A stretch of DNA of 64,000 nt from JAJFJD01 sp965228975 (GCA_965228975.1 OZ245851.1:3844001-3908000); one strand, 5' to 3'; shown: positions 1-7,977, numbered from the stretch's first letter. Notes: generated by a model from the letters alone, not told the origin. Made by a program: numbers and translations.

Positions 1-809
1 ATCGTGCCGCCGTTGCCGAAGCACGCGCCGTCACCAGCCGACCGCGCACCCTTCGTTTCGCAGAAGCCCGCCGCGGCCTTGATGGCCGTACCGGCGATCT
101 TGCCGCTGTAGCGCAGGGCTGCGTCGAAGTTGTGCTTGTCGATGATGCTGGCCGAAGCCTTGAAGCCGAAGAAGGTCGGCGAGTCGTAACGGATACGATT
201 CTGCCGGCCCGCGCCGTCAAAGCTGTTGAAGAAACGGTCGACGGTACCGATCGACTGCGCCGCGAGGCCGTCGTTCTTGTCCATCAGGCGGAATTCGCCG
301 ATGGCGTGATGGATGGACCCACCAAGACGCCCAGTACCGATACCCGGCGCCAGGTTGACTTCCGAGCTACCGTTGGTGGCCGAGTCGCCACGGCCGATCC
401 AGATCGCGCCAGCCTGCTTGTGGCTGAAGATCACGTCCAGATGACGAATGTCGAAGTCGTTGGAGCCAGGCTGGTTCGAGAACTGACGACCACCAACCGA
501 GTCGCCGGTGTTGATCGCGAACTCGAGGCGGGTCCGGACGTTAACGTCCTTCGTCAGCTTGCCGCGGCCGTCGATGCCCATACGGGTCGAGGTGTTGGCG
601 TTCGAGCCTTGCTTAAACGTAGTCGCTTCGCCGTCATTGACGAAACCAAACTGACGGGTGATCTGCCCGTACAGCCTAATCTTCATTTTGTTGCCGCTTT
701 TAACGACGCCCGGCGCTTTCGACGGATCCTGAGCGGCCGCCGGAAGAGCCAGACCAGACGCAATGGCAATGGCGCTTGTCGCCATCAACGCTTTGCTTAA
801 CTTGGTCAT
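1..809 (-). CDS. Outer-membrane porin, copy 1 (C-terminus beyond window)
   Basis: General outer-membrane porin, expected to form a beta-barrel for diffusion of small solutes. Only the N-terminal ~269 residues are present; the frame is open to the window edge. The start is the ATG at 809, 5 nt after GGAGG, giving MTKLSKALMATSA..., a signal peptide ending near ALPASA. The sequence matches the complete copy at 1478-2677 with a constant 1868-bp offset and no indels; I count 20 mismatches in 809 bases. Judging from copy 2, about 130 residues are missing. The first 119 bases upstream are identical in both copies, so both probably share translation signals. Family assignment rests on the signal peptide, the Gly/Asn/Asp-rich barrel-like composition and the C-terminal Phe of copy 2. 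Confidence 0.85.
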   Translation of the reverse strand, partial: MTKLSKALMATSAIAIASGLALPAAAQDPSKAPGVVKSGNKMKIRLYGQITRQFGFVNDGEATTFKQGSNANTSTRMGIDGRGKLTKDVNVRTRLEFAINTGDSVGGRQFSNQPGSNDFDIRHLDVIFSHKQAGAIWIGRGDSATNGSSEVNLAPGIGTGRLGGSIHHAIGEFRLMDKNDGLAAQSIGTVDRFFNSFDGAGRQNRIRYDSPTFFGFKASASIIDKHNFDAALRYSGKIAGTAIKAAAGFCETKGARSAGDGACFGNGGT

Positions 810-928
810 GAAAACCTCCACACTGATAAACTTGCAAACTCCCCAAGAAACAAATTGAACCGCCCTGCCAATCCGTCGCAATTGCCACACTGCGTCGCAA
901 ACCACAGGAAACGTCTCAGTTCGCTGCA
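1..928. repeat. Direct repeat, unit A (porin copy 1 plus leader)
   Basis: This stretch is repeated at 1869-2796 with a 1868-bp offset. Bases 810-928 (the leader) are identical to 2678-2796. The coding part differs at 20 positions, and these cluster: three at bases 3-7, none from 8 to about 486, seven between 487 and 539, one near 648, six between 675 and 702, and three between 732 and 738. Similarity stops abruptly after base 928. Confidence 0.95.
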
Positions 929-1224
929 TGAACCTAGTAAGTCATCAATCGGTTTGTCCAATTAAAAACATCCGATTGCCCAATGTGTGGAAACCTCTGT
1001 TGCACAATTGCGACAAACCGAAAGGCCGCCTAAGGCGCTGAATTTCTGTGAATTTCGGCATTGGGCGAGCAGGCCGTGAGGCTGCCGTCGACGCGACGGA
1101 TTCAAACACCATTATCCATCGATCGACGAGGGCGATGACGAACCGGTTACCGATTGATTTTCTTGGATTTTTGGATCAATCGCTTGGGATTTTTTATCGT
1201 TCTATAACAATACTTTAACAGAAA
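929..1224. other. Gene-free stretch between porin copy 1 leader and lipoprotein terminator
   Basis: No coding potential seen on either strand. It must hold the promoter of porin copy 1 on the minus strand. A TCCAATTAAAAAC word at 957-969 recurs upstream of copy 2 at 2824-2836, almost the same distance from the start; on the minus strand it contains TTGGA, which could serve as a -35 element. A dyad lies at 1151-1182 (separate entry). Confidence 0.5.
1151..1182. promoter_or_regulatory. Inverted repeat upstream of porin copy 1
   Basis: CGATTGAT at 1151-1158 is the exact reverse complement of ATCAATCG at 1175-1182, with a 16-nt T-rich loop. It lies about 340 nt upstream of the copy-1 start codon. 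It could be an operator or a hairpin; function is unknown. Confidence 0.3.
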
Positions 1225-1256
1225 CGGCCCCGCCACTCCAATGAGCGACGGGGCCG
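1225..1256 (-). terminator. Terminator after the small lipoprotein / porin copy 2
   Basis: CGGCCCCG (1225-1232) pairs perfectly with CGGGGCCG (1249-1256) around a 16-nt loop. Read on the minus strand the stem is followed by GTTTCTGTT, a weak U-rich tail, about 20 nt after the lipoprotein stop. Confidence 0.6.
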
Positions 1257-1276
1257 GTCCATAAATCGGTTGGGGT

Positions 1277-1459
1277 TTATCGCTGAAAGATGATAATGCC
1301 GCCGCGTTTCCCGGTCAGTAGTCCCGGGCCTTTGCCAATGCCGCCTTCCGCGTCGGACGTATCAACGTCCTTATCGCCTTTGACCCAGCCGCAAGCGCTA
1401 AGCGCGAGCGGCGAGGCCAGGGCAATGGAAGCGATTAACAAGGTACGGAGGATTCGCAT
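1277..1459 (-). CDS. Small lipoprotein, unknown function
   Basis: A 60-residue protein starting MRILRTLLIASIALASPLALSACGW, a clear lipoprotein signal with lipobox LSAC, so the mature product would be a ~37-residue lipid-anchored peptide ending GKGPGLLTGKRGGIIIFQR. The ATG at 1459 is preferred over an in-frame TTG at 1474 that leaves almost no leader. It starts 19 nt after the stop of porin copy 2 on the same strand and is followed by a terminator, so it is probably cotranscribed with the porin. I do not recognise a named family. It is short, but the signal peptide, position and terminator support a real gene. Confidence 0.6.
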   Translation of the reverse strand: MRILRTLLIASIALASPLALSACGWVKGDKDVDTSDAEGGIGKGPGLLTGKRGGIIIFQR

Positions 1460-1477
1460 CAAGTCAGCCCGCAATCC

Positions 1478-2677
1478 CTAGAAGCGTTGGCGGAAGCCAG
1501 CGCCGACGAACCACAGATTTTCGATATTGTCGTTCGTGGCCGTTTCCACGTCTACGAGACGGAAGGTCGCGTAGTAGTCACCACCGACGCTATCAACCTT
1601 CTGCGCGATGGTCACCGCATGGCCGATACCCTTGTCGTCCTTCAGACCGCAATGTTTGCAGTACTGGAAGGCGTACTCGGCAGTCGTCGCGCCAAGTTCG
1701 GTAACCTTCGTGGTGTACCAGATCGACGGCTGAATGTTGTACGGATCGCCTTCGGTCGCATGGGCAACACCGGCACGGTTCTGCCACTGTTTGGCGCCGG
1801 AGAAGGTGGCGCCGAGGCCGATCGGGGTCTTGACCGAGATCGAGCCGTTGACCTGCGCAACACCTTCGATGCTGGCGCCGTTGCCGAAGCACGCGCCGTC
1901 ACCAGCCGACCGCGCACCCTTCGTTTCGCAGAAGCCCGCCGCGGCCTTGATGGCCGTACCGGCGATCTTGCCGCTGTAGCGCAGGGCTGCGTCGAAGTTG
2001 TGCTTGTCGATGATGCTGGCCGAAGCCTTGAAGCCGAAGAAGGTCGGCGAGTCGTAACGGATACGATTCTGCCGGCCCGCGCCGTCAAAGCTGTTGAAGA
2101 AACGGTCGACGGTACCGATCGACTGCGCCGCGAGGCCGTCGTTCTTGTCCATCAGGCGGAATTCGCCGATGGCGTGATGGATGGACCCACCAAGACGCCC
2201 AGTACCGATACCCGGCGCCAGGTTGACTTCCGAGCTACCGTTGGTGGCCGAGTCGCCACGGCCGATCCAGATCGCGCCAGCCTGCTTGTGGCTGAAGATC
2301 ACGTCCAGATGACGAATGTCGAAGTCGTTGGAGCCAGGCTGGTTCGAGAACTGATTACCACCAACCGAGTCGCCGGTGTTAAGCGCGAATTCGAGGCGAG
2401 TCCGGATGTTAACGTCCTTCGTCAGCTTGCCGCGGCCGTCGATGCCCATACGGGTCGAGGTGTTGGCGTTCGAGCCTTGCTTAAACGTAGTCGCTTCGCC
2501 GTCATTGACGAAACCGAACTGACGGGTGATCTGCCCGTACAGTCTCAACTTAATTTTGTCGCCGCTTTTGACGACGCCCGGCGCTTTCGACGGATCCTGC
2601 GCGGATGCCGGAAGAGCCAGACCAGACGCAATGGCAATGGCGCTTGTCGCCATCAACGCTTTGCTTAACTTGGTCAT
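1478..2677 (-). CDS. Outer-membrane porin, copy 2 (complete)
   Basis: A 399-residue porin: signal peptide MTKLSKALMATSAIAIASGLALPASA, mature start near QDPSKAPG, and a C-terminal ...VGAGFRQRF whose final Phe is the usual signal for BAM-mediated insertion of a beta-barrel. Four cysteines occur in the barrel region (FCETKG, ACFGNG, YCKHC), uncommon for a porin and possibly paired in an extracellular loop. The start is the ATG at 2677 with GGAGG 5 nt upstream; an in-frame extension to 2881 lies in the leader and lacks the signal-peptide logic. Nearly identical to copy 1. The small lipoprotein gene follows. Substrate range cannot be told from sequence. Confidence 0.88.
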   Translation of the reverse strand: MTKLSKALMATSAIAIASGLALPASAQDPSKAPGVVKSGDKIKLRLYGQITRQFGFVNDGEATTFKQGSNANTSTRMGIDGRGKLTKDVNIRTRLEFALNTGDSVGGNQFSNQPGSNDFDIRHLDVIFSHKQAGAIWIGRGDSATNGSSEVNLAPGIGTGRLGGSIHHAIGEFRLMDKNDGLAAQSIGTVDRFFNSFDGAGRQNRIRYDSPTFFGFKASASIIDKHNFDAALRYSGKIAGTAIKAAAGFCETKGARSAGDGACFGNGASIEGVAQVNGSISVKTPIGLGATFSGAKQWQNRAGVAHATEGDPYNIQPSIWYTTKVTELGATTAEYAFQYCKHCGLKDDKGIGHAVTIAQKVDSVGGDYYATFRLVDVETATNDNIENLWFVGAGFRQRF

Positions 2678-2796
2678 GAAAACCTCCACACTGATAAACT
2701 TGCAAACTCCCCAAGAAACAAATTGAACCGCCCTGCCAATCCGTCGCAATTGCCACACTGCGTCGCAAACCACAGGAAACGTCTCAGTTCGCTGCA
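1869..2796. repeat. Direct repeat, unit B (porin copy 2 plus leader)
   Basis: Partner of the repeat at 1-928. The 119-bp leader (2678-2796) is identical to 810-928, after which the two upstream regions are unrelated apart from the TCCAATTAAAAAC word at 2824-2836. Confidence 0.95.
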
Positions 2797-2915
2797 CAAG
2801 TAATCGCGCATCTCTTTCGGATATCCAATTAAAAACCATATGAAAAAGAATCATAAAGCAATATTGTTGCGGTTTAGCCACAAAATGAACAAGTAAATCA
2901 CTTATTTTGATTATA

Positions 2916-2933
2916 TTAATCGATATTTTCGAT
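2916..2933. promoter_or_regulatory. Dyad operator candidate, site 1
   Basis: TTAATCGATATTTTCGAT. It contains the inverted repeat ATCGA-N5-TCGAT and matches site 2 (3016-3033) at 17 of 18 positions, exactly 100 bp apart. Its position 239 nt upstream of porin copy 2 suggests a transcription-factor site; no factor is identified. Confidence 0.4.
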
Positions 2934-3015
2934 GAATTATTATTGTCAAATCGGTGATGATTAAATTCTGATTTGATTTCGATGGTTTTTCTATTTATTT
3001 ATATTTTGGTTCGAT

Positions 3016-3033
3016 TTAATCGATGTTTTCGAT
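3016..3033. promoter_or_regulatory. Dyad operator candidate, site 2
   Basis: TTAATCGATGTTTTCGAT, the second copy of the ATCGA-N5-TCGAT dyad. The similarity to site 1 extends upstream through a shared TATTTTG word with a one-base shift. It lies about 120 nt before the plus-strand gene at 3153, so it could serve either direction. Confidence 0.4.
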
Positions 3034-3152
3034 CATTCATGCTTCGTAATCTCGAAAATCCCACACTCGGCGATCGAATTAGCACCGTGCTTGCCAACGT
3101 CAGCATAGCCCGCTAGATCGTAACCAATTCACTTCATTCGGATTCTCAACCC

Positions 3153-3815
3153 GTGACATTAGACCGCGACGCCATCCAACGGGGCGCCTTCAAGGAGATG
3201 GCCGCCGGCAGCCGTCGCCACGGCCGAATATGGACGGACGCCGAACGCGAGGCCTCCAAGAACGCCATGTTGTCCGCGCTGCCGGAGGGCCACGACGTGT
3301 GGGTCTTCGGGTACGGCTCGCTAATGTGGAATCCGGCCTTTCATTTCGTCGACCGCCTGCCCGGACGGATCCACGGCTACCACCGCAGTTACTGCATGAT
3401 TTCCACCGCCGGCCGCGGGACCGAGGATCGGCCAGGCATGATGCTGGCCCTGGAGCCCGGCGGCTCCTGTTGCGGCCTCGCCTTTCGGATCGACGCCGAC
3501 TCGCTGCACGAGGAGTTGGACATCATCTGGGCCCGCGAGATGCTCGCCGGTACCTATCGTCCCGTCTGGGTGACGGTCGCCGGGGCGACCTCCAACGTCC
3601 GCGCTATCACCTTCGCGAGCAACCGGCAGCACGACCGCTATGTCGGGAAACTCGATCCGGCCACGGTGGTCAAACGCCTTGCCACGGCGGAGGGTCGACT
3701 GGGAAGCTGCCGGGACTATCTTAGGAATACGGTATCCTGTCTGTCGGAATTCGGGTTCCGCGATCGGCGGATGACAGACCTCCTGCTACAGGTACAGCGA
3801 TACCCCACACCGTGA
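3153..3815 (+). CDS. Gamma-glutamylcyclotransferase, ChaC-like
   Basis: A 220-residue ChaC-family protein. Members cleave the gamma-glutamyl bond of glutathione, giving 5-oxoproline and Cys-Gly, in the cytosol. The substrate-binding signature YGSLMW is at residues 54-59 and the presumed catalytic Glu is E129 in WAREM, matching the REK/REM position of ChaC proteins. Length fits the family. The start is a GTG at 3153 without an obvious ribosome site, so a slightly later start is possible. msrB follows after 28 nt on the same strand, pairing a glutathione-turnover enzyme with a methionine-repair enzyme, both thiol/redox functions. Confidence 0.82.
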   Translation: MTLDRDAIQRGAFKEMAAGSRRHGRIWTDAEREASKNAMLSALPEGHDVWVFGYGSLMWNPAFHFVDRLPGRIHGYHRSYCMISTAGRGTEDRPGMMLALEPGGSCCGLAFRIDADSLHEELDIIWAREMLAGTYRPVWVTVAGATSNVRAITFASNRQHDRYVGKLDPATVVKRLATAEGRLGSCRDYLRNTVSCLSEFGFRDRRMTDLLLQVQRYPTP

Positions 3816-3843
3816 CGAAGCGCGACAGGGAGTACGAATAGCG

Positions 3844-4251
3844 ATGGCAAAGGTGCAGAAAACGGATGCGGAATGGCGCGATATTCTATCGCGCGAGCAA
3901 TATCACGTGACCCGGCAACACGGCACCGAACGGGCCTTCACCGGCAAGTATCACGACTGCAAGGATGACGGCACATACGTCTGCATCTGCTGCGGCACGC
4001 CGTTGTTTTCATCGGAGACGAAATTCGACTCGGGCACCGGATGGCCCAGTTTCTATGCCCCGCTCGACGAAGGCGCCGTGGACACCCGCGAGGACAACAG
4101 CCTGTTCATGCGCCGGACCGAAGTGCTGTGCGCAACTTGCGACGCCCATCTCGGCCACGTCTTCGAGGACGGGCCCCGGCCAAGCGGGCTGCGCTATTGC
4201 ATGAATTCCGTCGCGCTCCACCTGAAGAAGGACGAGGCGGCCGACGACTGA
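3844..4251 (+). CDS. msrB: Peptide-methionine (R)-S-oxide reductase
   Basis: MsrB reduces the R-epimer of methionine sulfoxide in proteins, using thioredoxin. The 135-residue protein is a complete single-domain MsrB. Zinc-site cysteines form two CxxC pairs (C47/C50 and C96/C99), and the catalytic cysteine is C119 in RYCMNSVAL. GTGWPSF, typical of the family, is near residue 65. The ATG at 3844 is preceded by AGGGAG. No signal peptide, so cytosolic. It lies 28 nt after the ChaC-like gene and converges with the minus-strand TPR gene, whose stop is 5 nt away. Confidence 0.95.
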   Translation: MAKVQKTDAEWRDILSREQYHVTRQHGTERAFTGKYHDCKDDGTYVCICCGTPLFSSETKFDSGTGWPSFYAPLDEGAVDTREDNSLFMRRTEVLCATCDAHLGHVFEDGPRPSGLRYCMNSVALHLKKDEAADD

Positions 4252-4255
4252 AAAG

Positions 4256-5572
4256 TCAGCCGCCCGGGGCCGGTTCGAAATCGAAGGCGATGCTGATCCG
4301 CTTGGTATCCGAATCGAACGGCACCGTCCGATGATACACATAGGACGGGAACAACAGGAACATTCCCGGTTCCGGCTTATGGTAGCGAAGACCCGGCCGT
4401 TTCGGCGCGGGAAAATGATCCGGCGGATGACCGAATTCTATCCATCCGCTATGGTCTGGGTCGCCCTCGCCGACCACCTCGGGCACCTGCACGTAATAGA
4501 CGCCGCTTAGCCAGCCGGTCGGATGGATATGAGCCGATTGATGGCCTTGCCGTTCCAGAACGGTCGCCCACATTTCGATCCGCCAATCCTCCGGGGCGCC
4601 GTCGACGAACGGATGCTCCTGCGCCGGGTCGATGCCCCGCAGATACCCGTCGAAGGCGCGCACGAGCAGCGTTTCGAGATGGGCGACCGGCCCTTTCGGC
4701 TCAGCCAGCAGATTATCGCTCGTCGCGCCGTTGTGGCAGGAGATCGCCTCCAGATCGAAGCTGAGCGACGGGTGATTTTCGATATGGTCGATCAGCGCCG
4801 CGTTGAAGGCGCCGACACTGTCGAAGCCGGCGGGTGGCTCGATCCGCCCGACCCGCAAAAACTGTTCGAAATCAATTAATTCAGCCGCCGCATCGCGGTC
4901 GCCCAGTGCGTCCAGGGCAACAGCCTTATAGGCGATGGCGCTGGTGTCGCCGGGCACCAGCTGGAAACACCGCTCGCAGGCATCGATCGCTTCCGCCGGC
5001 CGGTCCAGGTCCAGCAACGCCGCGGCGATTCCGGTATGGGCCTCGGCGAAGTGAGGCTTGCGCGCCAACGCCTCGCGATACGCTTCGATCGCTTCCTCGA
5101 ACCGTTTCAACCCTTCGTAGACGCGGCCCAGGTTGAACCACCCGCCGGCCGCTTCCGGCACCAGATCGTTGAGCCGCCGGTAGATCGAGATCGCTTCCTC
5201 GAATCGGCGTGTCTCCAGCAGCATCATGCCGAGCCGGGAATACGGTTTGGCGTCCTCCGGCGCCGCCTCGATGGCACGATGCATGATCGCGATCGACGCA
5301 TCGTAGTCGCCGACATCCGCACAGATACTGCCTAGGCTCGACAAAATATCCGGATGGCCCGGCTGTGCGCCGTCGGCCTTCTCGAGCGAGTCGATCGCCT
5401 CGCGTTTCCGGCCCGTCTGATACATCAGGATGCCGCGGTAATACCACGCGGCGGCGTTGCCGGAATCCTCTTCGACGATTTGATTGTACAGCCGTTCCGC
5501 GTCCAGCAACCGGCCCGACTCGTGGTAGTCGCGGGCCAGCGACATCAGGCTGCCTGCTGTTTGATCCGTCAT
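4256..5572 (-). CDS. TPR protein with C-terminal 2OG-Fe(II) oxygenase-like domain
   Basis: A 438-residue fusion. Residues ~1-240 are tandem tetratricopeptide repeats (YHESGRLLDAERLYN, YYRGILMYQTGRKREAI, FNLGRVYEGLKRFEEAI). Residues ~250-435 resemble the putative 2-oxoglutarate/Fe(II) oxygenase family TIGR02466/PF13759: HIH at 348-350 and H414 are the likely iron ligands, and R425 in KRISIAF is a likely 2OG-binding residue. Such proteins would hydroxylate a protein or small-molecule target, with the TPR part as a docking platform; the substrate is unknown. No signal peptide. It lies 78 nt downstream of bioA on the same strand, but a functional link to biotin is not shown. Confidence 0.75.
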   Translation of the reverse strand: MTDQTAGSLMSLARDYHESGRLLDAERLYNQIVEEDSGNAAAWYYRGILMYQTGRKREAIDSLEKADGAQPGHPDILSSLGSICADVGDYDASIAIMHRAIEAAPEDAKPYSRLGMMLLETRRFEEAISIYRRLNDLVPEAAGGWFNLGRVYEGLKRFEEAIEAYREALARKPHFAEAHTGIAAALLDLDRPAEAIDACERCFQLVPGDTSAIAYKAVALDALGDRDAAAELIDFEQFLRVGRIEPPAGFDSVGAFNAALIDHIENHPSLSFDLEAISCHNGATSDNLLAEPKGPVAHLETLLVRAFDGYLRGIDPAQEHPFVDGAPEDWRIEMWATVLERQGHQSAHIHPTGWLSGVYYVQVPEVVGEGDPDHSGWIEFGHPPDHFPAPKRPGLRYHKPEPGMFLLFPSYVYHRTVPFDSDTKRISIAFDFEPAPGG

Positions 5573-5650
5573 GCTTCCTCTCGAATATGCGGCATCACCT
5601 ATCGCGGACGCTTTGAAAGCACAAGTCGATAGTACGGGATGGTTCTCCGG

Positions 5651-6934
5651 CTACAGCGCGGCGGACCATTCGCCGACGACGTCGACGATCGCACCGGTCA
5701 GGACGGCCAGGTCATCCGCTTCGATGACCAGAGGCGGCATCACATAGACGATGTCGCCGAACGGACGGATCCAGACGCCCTTTTCCACGAACCGGCCACG
5801 CAAGGCATACAAGTCCATCGGCCCGTCGAGCTGGACCACCCCGATCGCACCCATGCACCGCACATCGGCGACGCCCGGAAGCCCGGCACAGGGCTCAAGT
5901 TCCCGGACCAGTTGCCGCTCGATCCGCTTCGCCTGCTCCTGACGCGGCTCGCGCTCGAACAGATCGAGCGACGCGTTCGCCGCCGCACAGGCCAGCGGAT
6001 TCCCCGTATAGGTCGGGCCATGCATCAGGGCCGCGTCGAACCGGTCCGATAGAAACGCGTCATACACCCGGTTCGTCGCCACGGTCGCCGCAAGCGCCAT
6101 GGTGCCGCCCGTCAGGGATTTGGAAAGCGTCACAATGTCCGGACACACGTTCGCCTGTTCGCACGCGAACATCGTGCCCGTGCGACAGAAACCGGTGGCG
6201 ATTTCATCCGCAACGAGCAGGATGTCATGGTCCCGGCACGCCCCCGCAATCCGCTGCAACACTTCCGGGTCGTGAAACTTCATGCCGCCTGCCGCCTGCA
6301 CCAGCGGCTCCACGATGACGGCCGCGATCTCGTCCGCACGGTCCGCCAGCATACGGCCGAACCGTTCGAAGCCGGCCTCGTCGCGCGGCAGATCGACCAC
6401 GATCTGTTCGGGCAGGAGGCCGTGAAACATCGTGTGCATGCCCTCGTCCGGATCGCACACCGACATCGCGCCGATGGTGTCGCCGTGATAACCGAAGCGG
6501 AAGCTGACGAAGCGCGCACGTCCCTTGACGCCTTGGTTGAGCCAATACTGCACCGCCATCTTCATGGCGATCTCGACCGACACCGACCCGGATTCGGAAA
6601 AGAACACATGACCGAGATCGCCGGGCAGGATTTCCGACAGGCGTCGCGCCAAGGTCAACGCCGGTTCGTGCACGAATCCGCCCAGCATGACATGCGGCAT
6701 GCGTTCCAACTGCGCGGTGACCGCCGCGCGGATATGCGGATGGTTATAGCCATGACACGCGGTCCACCAGGACGAGACCCCGTCGACCAGTTCGCTGCCG
6801 TCGGCAAGCCGGATGCGAACGCCGTCGCTCGCCACCGCCTCGACAGGGCGCGGCGCGGTCTTCATCTGCGAATAGGGTAGCCAAATATGCGGGAACCCGG
6901 TCTCACTCCATTCCGGGCGATCCGGCGGGCTCAT
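5651..6934 (-). CDS. bioA: Adenosylmethionine--8-amino-7-oxononanoate aminotransferase
   Basis: BioA transfers an amino group from S-adenosylmethionine to 8-amino-7-oxononanoate, giving 7,8-diaminononanoate, the second of the four conserved biotin steps. It is a PLP-dependent class-III aminotransferase of 427 residues. Seen are the N-terminal WLPYSQM and SSWWTACHGYNHP substrate-site motifs, the cofactor-region LLVADEIATGF, and the PLP lysine in TLSKSLTGG. The start is the ATG at 6934, which overlaps the bioB stop as ATGA; an upstream extension in frame lies inside bioB. It forms a bioB-bioA operon divergent from bioF-bioD. Confidence 0.95.
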   Translation of the reverse strand: MSPPDRPEWSETGFPHIWLPYSQMKTAPRPVEAVASDGVRIRLADGSELVDGVSSWWTACHGYNHPHIRAAVTAQLERMPHVMLGGFVHEPALTLARRLSEILPGDLGHVFFSESGSVSVEIAMKMAVQYWLNQGVKGRARFVSFRFGYHGDTIGAMSVCDPDEGMHTMFHGLLPEQIVVDLPRDEAGFERFGRMLADRADEIAAVIVEPLVQAAGGMKFHDPEVLQRIAGACRDHDILLVADEIATGFCRTGTMFACEQANVCPDIVTLSKSLTGGTMALAATVATNRVYDAFLSDRFDAALMHGPTYTGNPLACAAANASLDLFEREPRQEQAKRIERQLVRELEPCAGLPGVADVRCMGAIGVVQLDGPMDLYALRGRFVEKGVWIRPFGDIVYVMPPLVIEADDLAVLTGAIVDVVGEWSAAL

Positions 6935-7977
6935 TCCCCTGCTTCGGCCTCGTAGGGTTCGATGCCGAGCCGGTCGAACAGCGAATCGTCGGCGTCGACC
7001 TCGGGGTTGCCGGTGGTCAGGAGCTTCTCGCCACAGAAGATGGAATTCGCCCCGGCGAGGAAACAAAGCGCCTGCGCCTCGTCGGTCATCTCCTCACGGC
7101 CGGCGGACAACCGGACGAAGGATTGCGGCATAAGGATTCGCGCCACCGCGATCGTGCGGATGAATTCGAGGATATCGAGCTGCTCGGTTCCGGTCAGCGG
7201 CGTCCCTTCGACCTGGACCAACATGTTGATCGGCACGCTCTCCGGATGTTTCGGCATGTTCGCCAAGGTCATAAGCATGCCGGCGCGATGGTCGCGGCTT
7301 TCGCCCATCCCGACGATGCCGCCGCAACAGACGTTCATACCGGACTGCCGCACATGTTCCAGCGTGTCGAGGCGGTCCTGATAGGTCCGGGTCGTGATGA
7401 TCTCGCCGTAGAATTCTTCCGACGTGTCGATGTTGTGGTTGTAGTAGTCCAAACCGGCCTCGGCGAGACGCGCGGCCTGCGCCGCACTCAACATGCCGAG
7501 GGTCATGCAGGTTTCCATGCCCAGCGCCTTCACGCCCTGCACCATGTCGATGATGGCGTCCATGTCGCGGTCCTTCGGGCTGCGCCATGCGGCCCCCATG
7601 CAGAACCGGCTTGCGCCGCCGTCCTTCGCCTCGCGCGCCTGCGCCATGACCGCGTCCACGTCCATCAGCTTTTCGGCATCGACGCCGGTCTCGAAATGCG
7701 CCGATTGCGGGCAATACTTGCAGTCCTCGGGACAGCCGCCGGTCTTGATCGAGAGCAGCCGGCTCTTCTGGACCCGGTTCGCGTCGAAATGATGGCGATG
7801 GACCGCCTGCGCGCGGAACAGCAGGTCGTTAAACGGCAGATCGAACAGCGCCCGGATTTCCGCTTGCGACCAGTCGTTGCGAACCCCGCTCGTGCCGGCT
7901 TTCAGCGCGGCGCCGGAGGCTAGGGTTGCGGAGCCGTCGGCGGCCGTTTGCGCATCACTTTGGTTCGCGAAACTCAT
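6931..7977 (-). CDS. bioB: Biotin synthase (radical SAM)
   Basis: BioB inserts sulfur into dethiobiotin to give biotin, the last pathway step. The 348-residue protein has the radical-SAM cluster motif CPEDCKYC (CxxxCxxC) near residues 82-89, and conserved BioB segments such as YYNHNIDTS, CCGGIVGMGE and PINMLVQVEGTPL. The first ~35 residues (Ala/Ser/Gly/Thr-rich) are an unusual extension ahead of the conserved core. It is first in a bioB-bioA operon; a candidate promoter lies at 8040-8078. I saw no BioR-type TTATNNATAA palindrome in the divergent gap. Confidence 0.96.
   Translation of the reverse strand: MSFANQSDAQTAADGSATLASGAALKAGTSGVRNDWSQAEIRALFDLPFNDLLFRAQAVHRHHFDANRVQKSRLLSIKTGGCPEDCKYCPQSAHFETGVDAEKLMDVDAVMAQAREAKDGGASRFCMGAAWRSPKDRDMDAIIDMVQGVKALGMETCMTLGMLSAAQAARLAEAGLDYYNHNIDTSEEFYGEIITTRTYQDRLDTLEHVRQSGMNVCCGGIVGMGESRDHRAGMLMTLANMPKHPESVPINMLVQVEGTPLTGTEQLDILEFIRTIAVARILMPQSFVRLSAGREEMTDEAQALCFLAGANSIFCGEKLLTTGNPEVDADDSLFDRLGIEPYEAEAGE

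Larger units (their letters stand above)
2797..3152. other. AT-rich divergent regulatory gap
   Basis: About 355 bp without a gene between porin copy 2 (minus) and the ChaC-like gene (plus). From about 2815 to 3060 it is strikingly AT-rich against GC-rich neighbours. It holds two dyad elements 100 bp apart (2916-2933 and 3016-3033). It should contain the porin promoter and probably the promoter for the plus-strand gene; I could not fix a convincing -35/-10 pair for either. Confidence 0.6.

Noticed and set aside
1487..2668. A 393-residue plus-strand reading frame opposite porin copy 2 (and a related one at 132-800 opposite copy 1)
   Set aside because: Arg/Ala/Val-rich shadow of the real minus-strand porin, which has a signal peptide, ribosome site and C-terminal Phe. 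Its repetition only mirrors the duplication.
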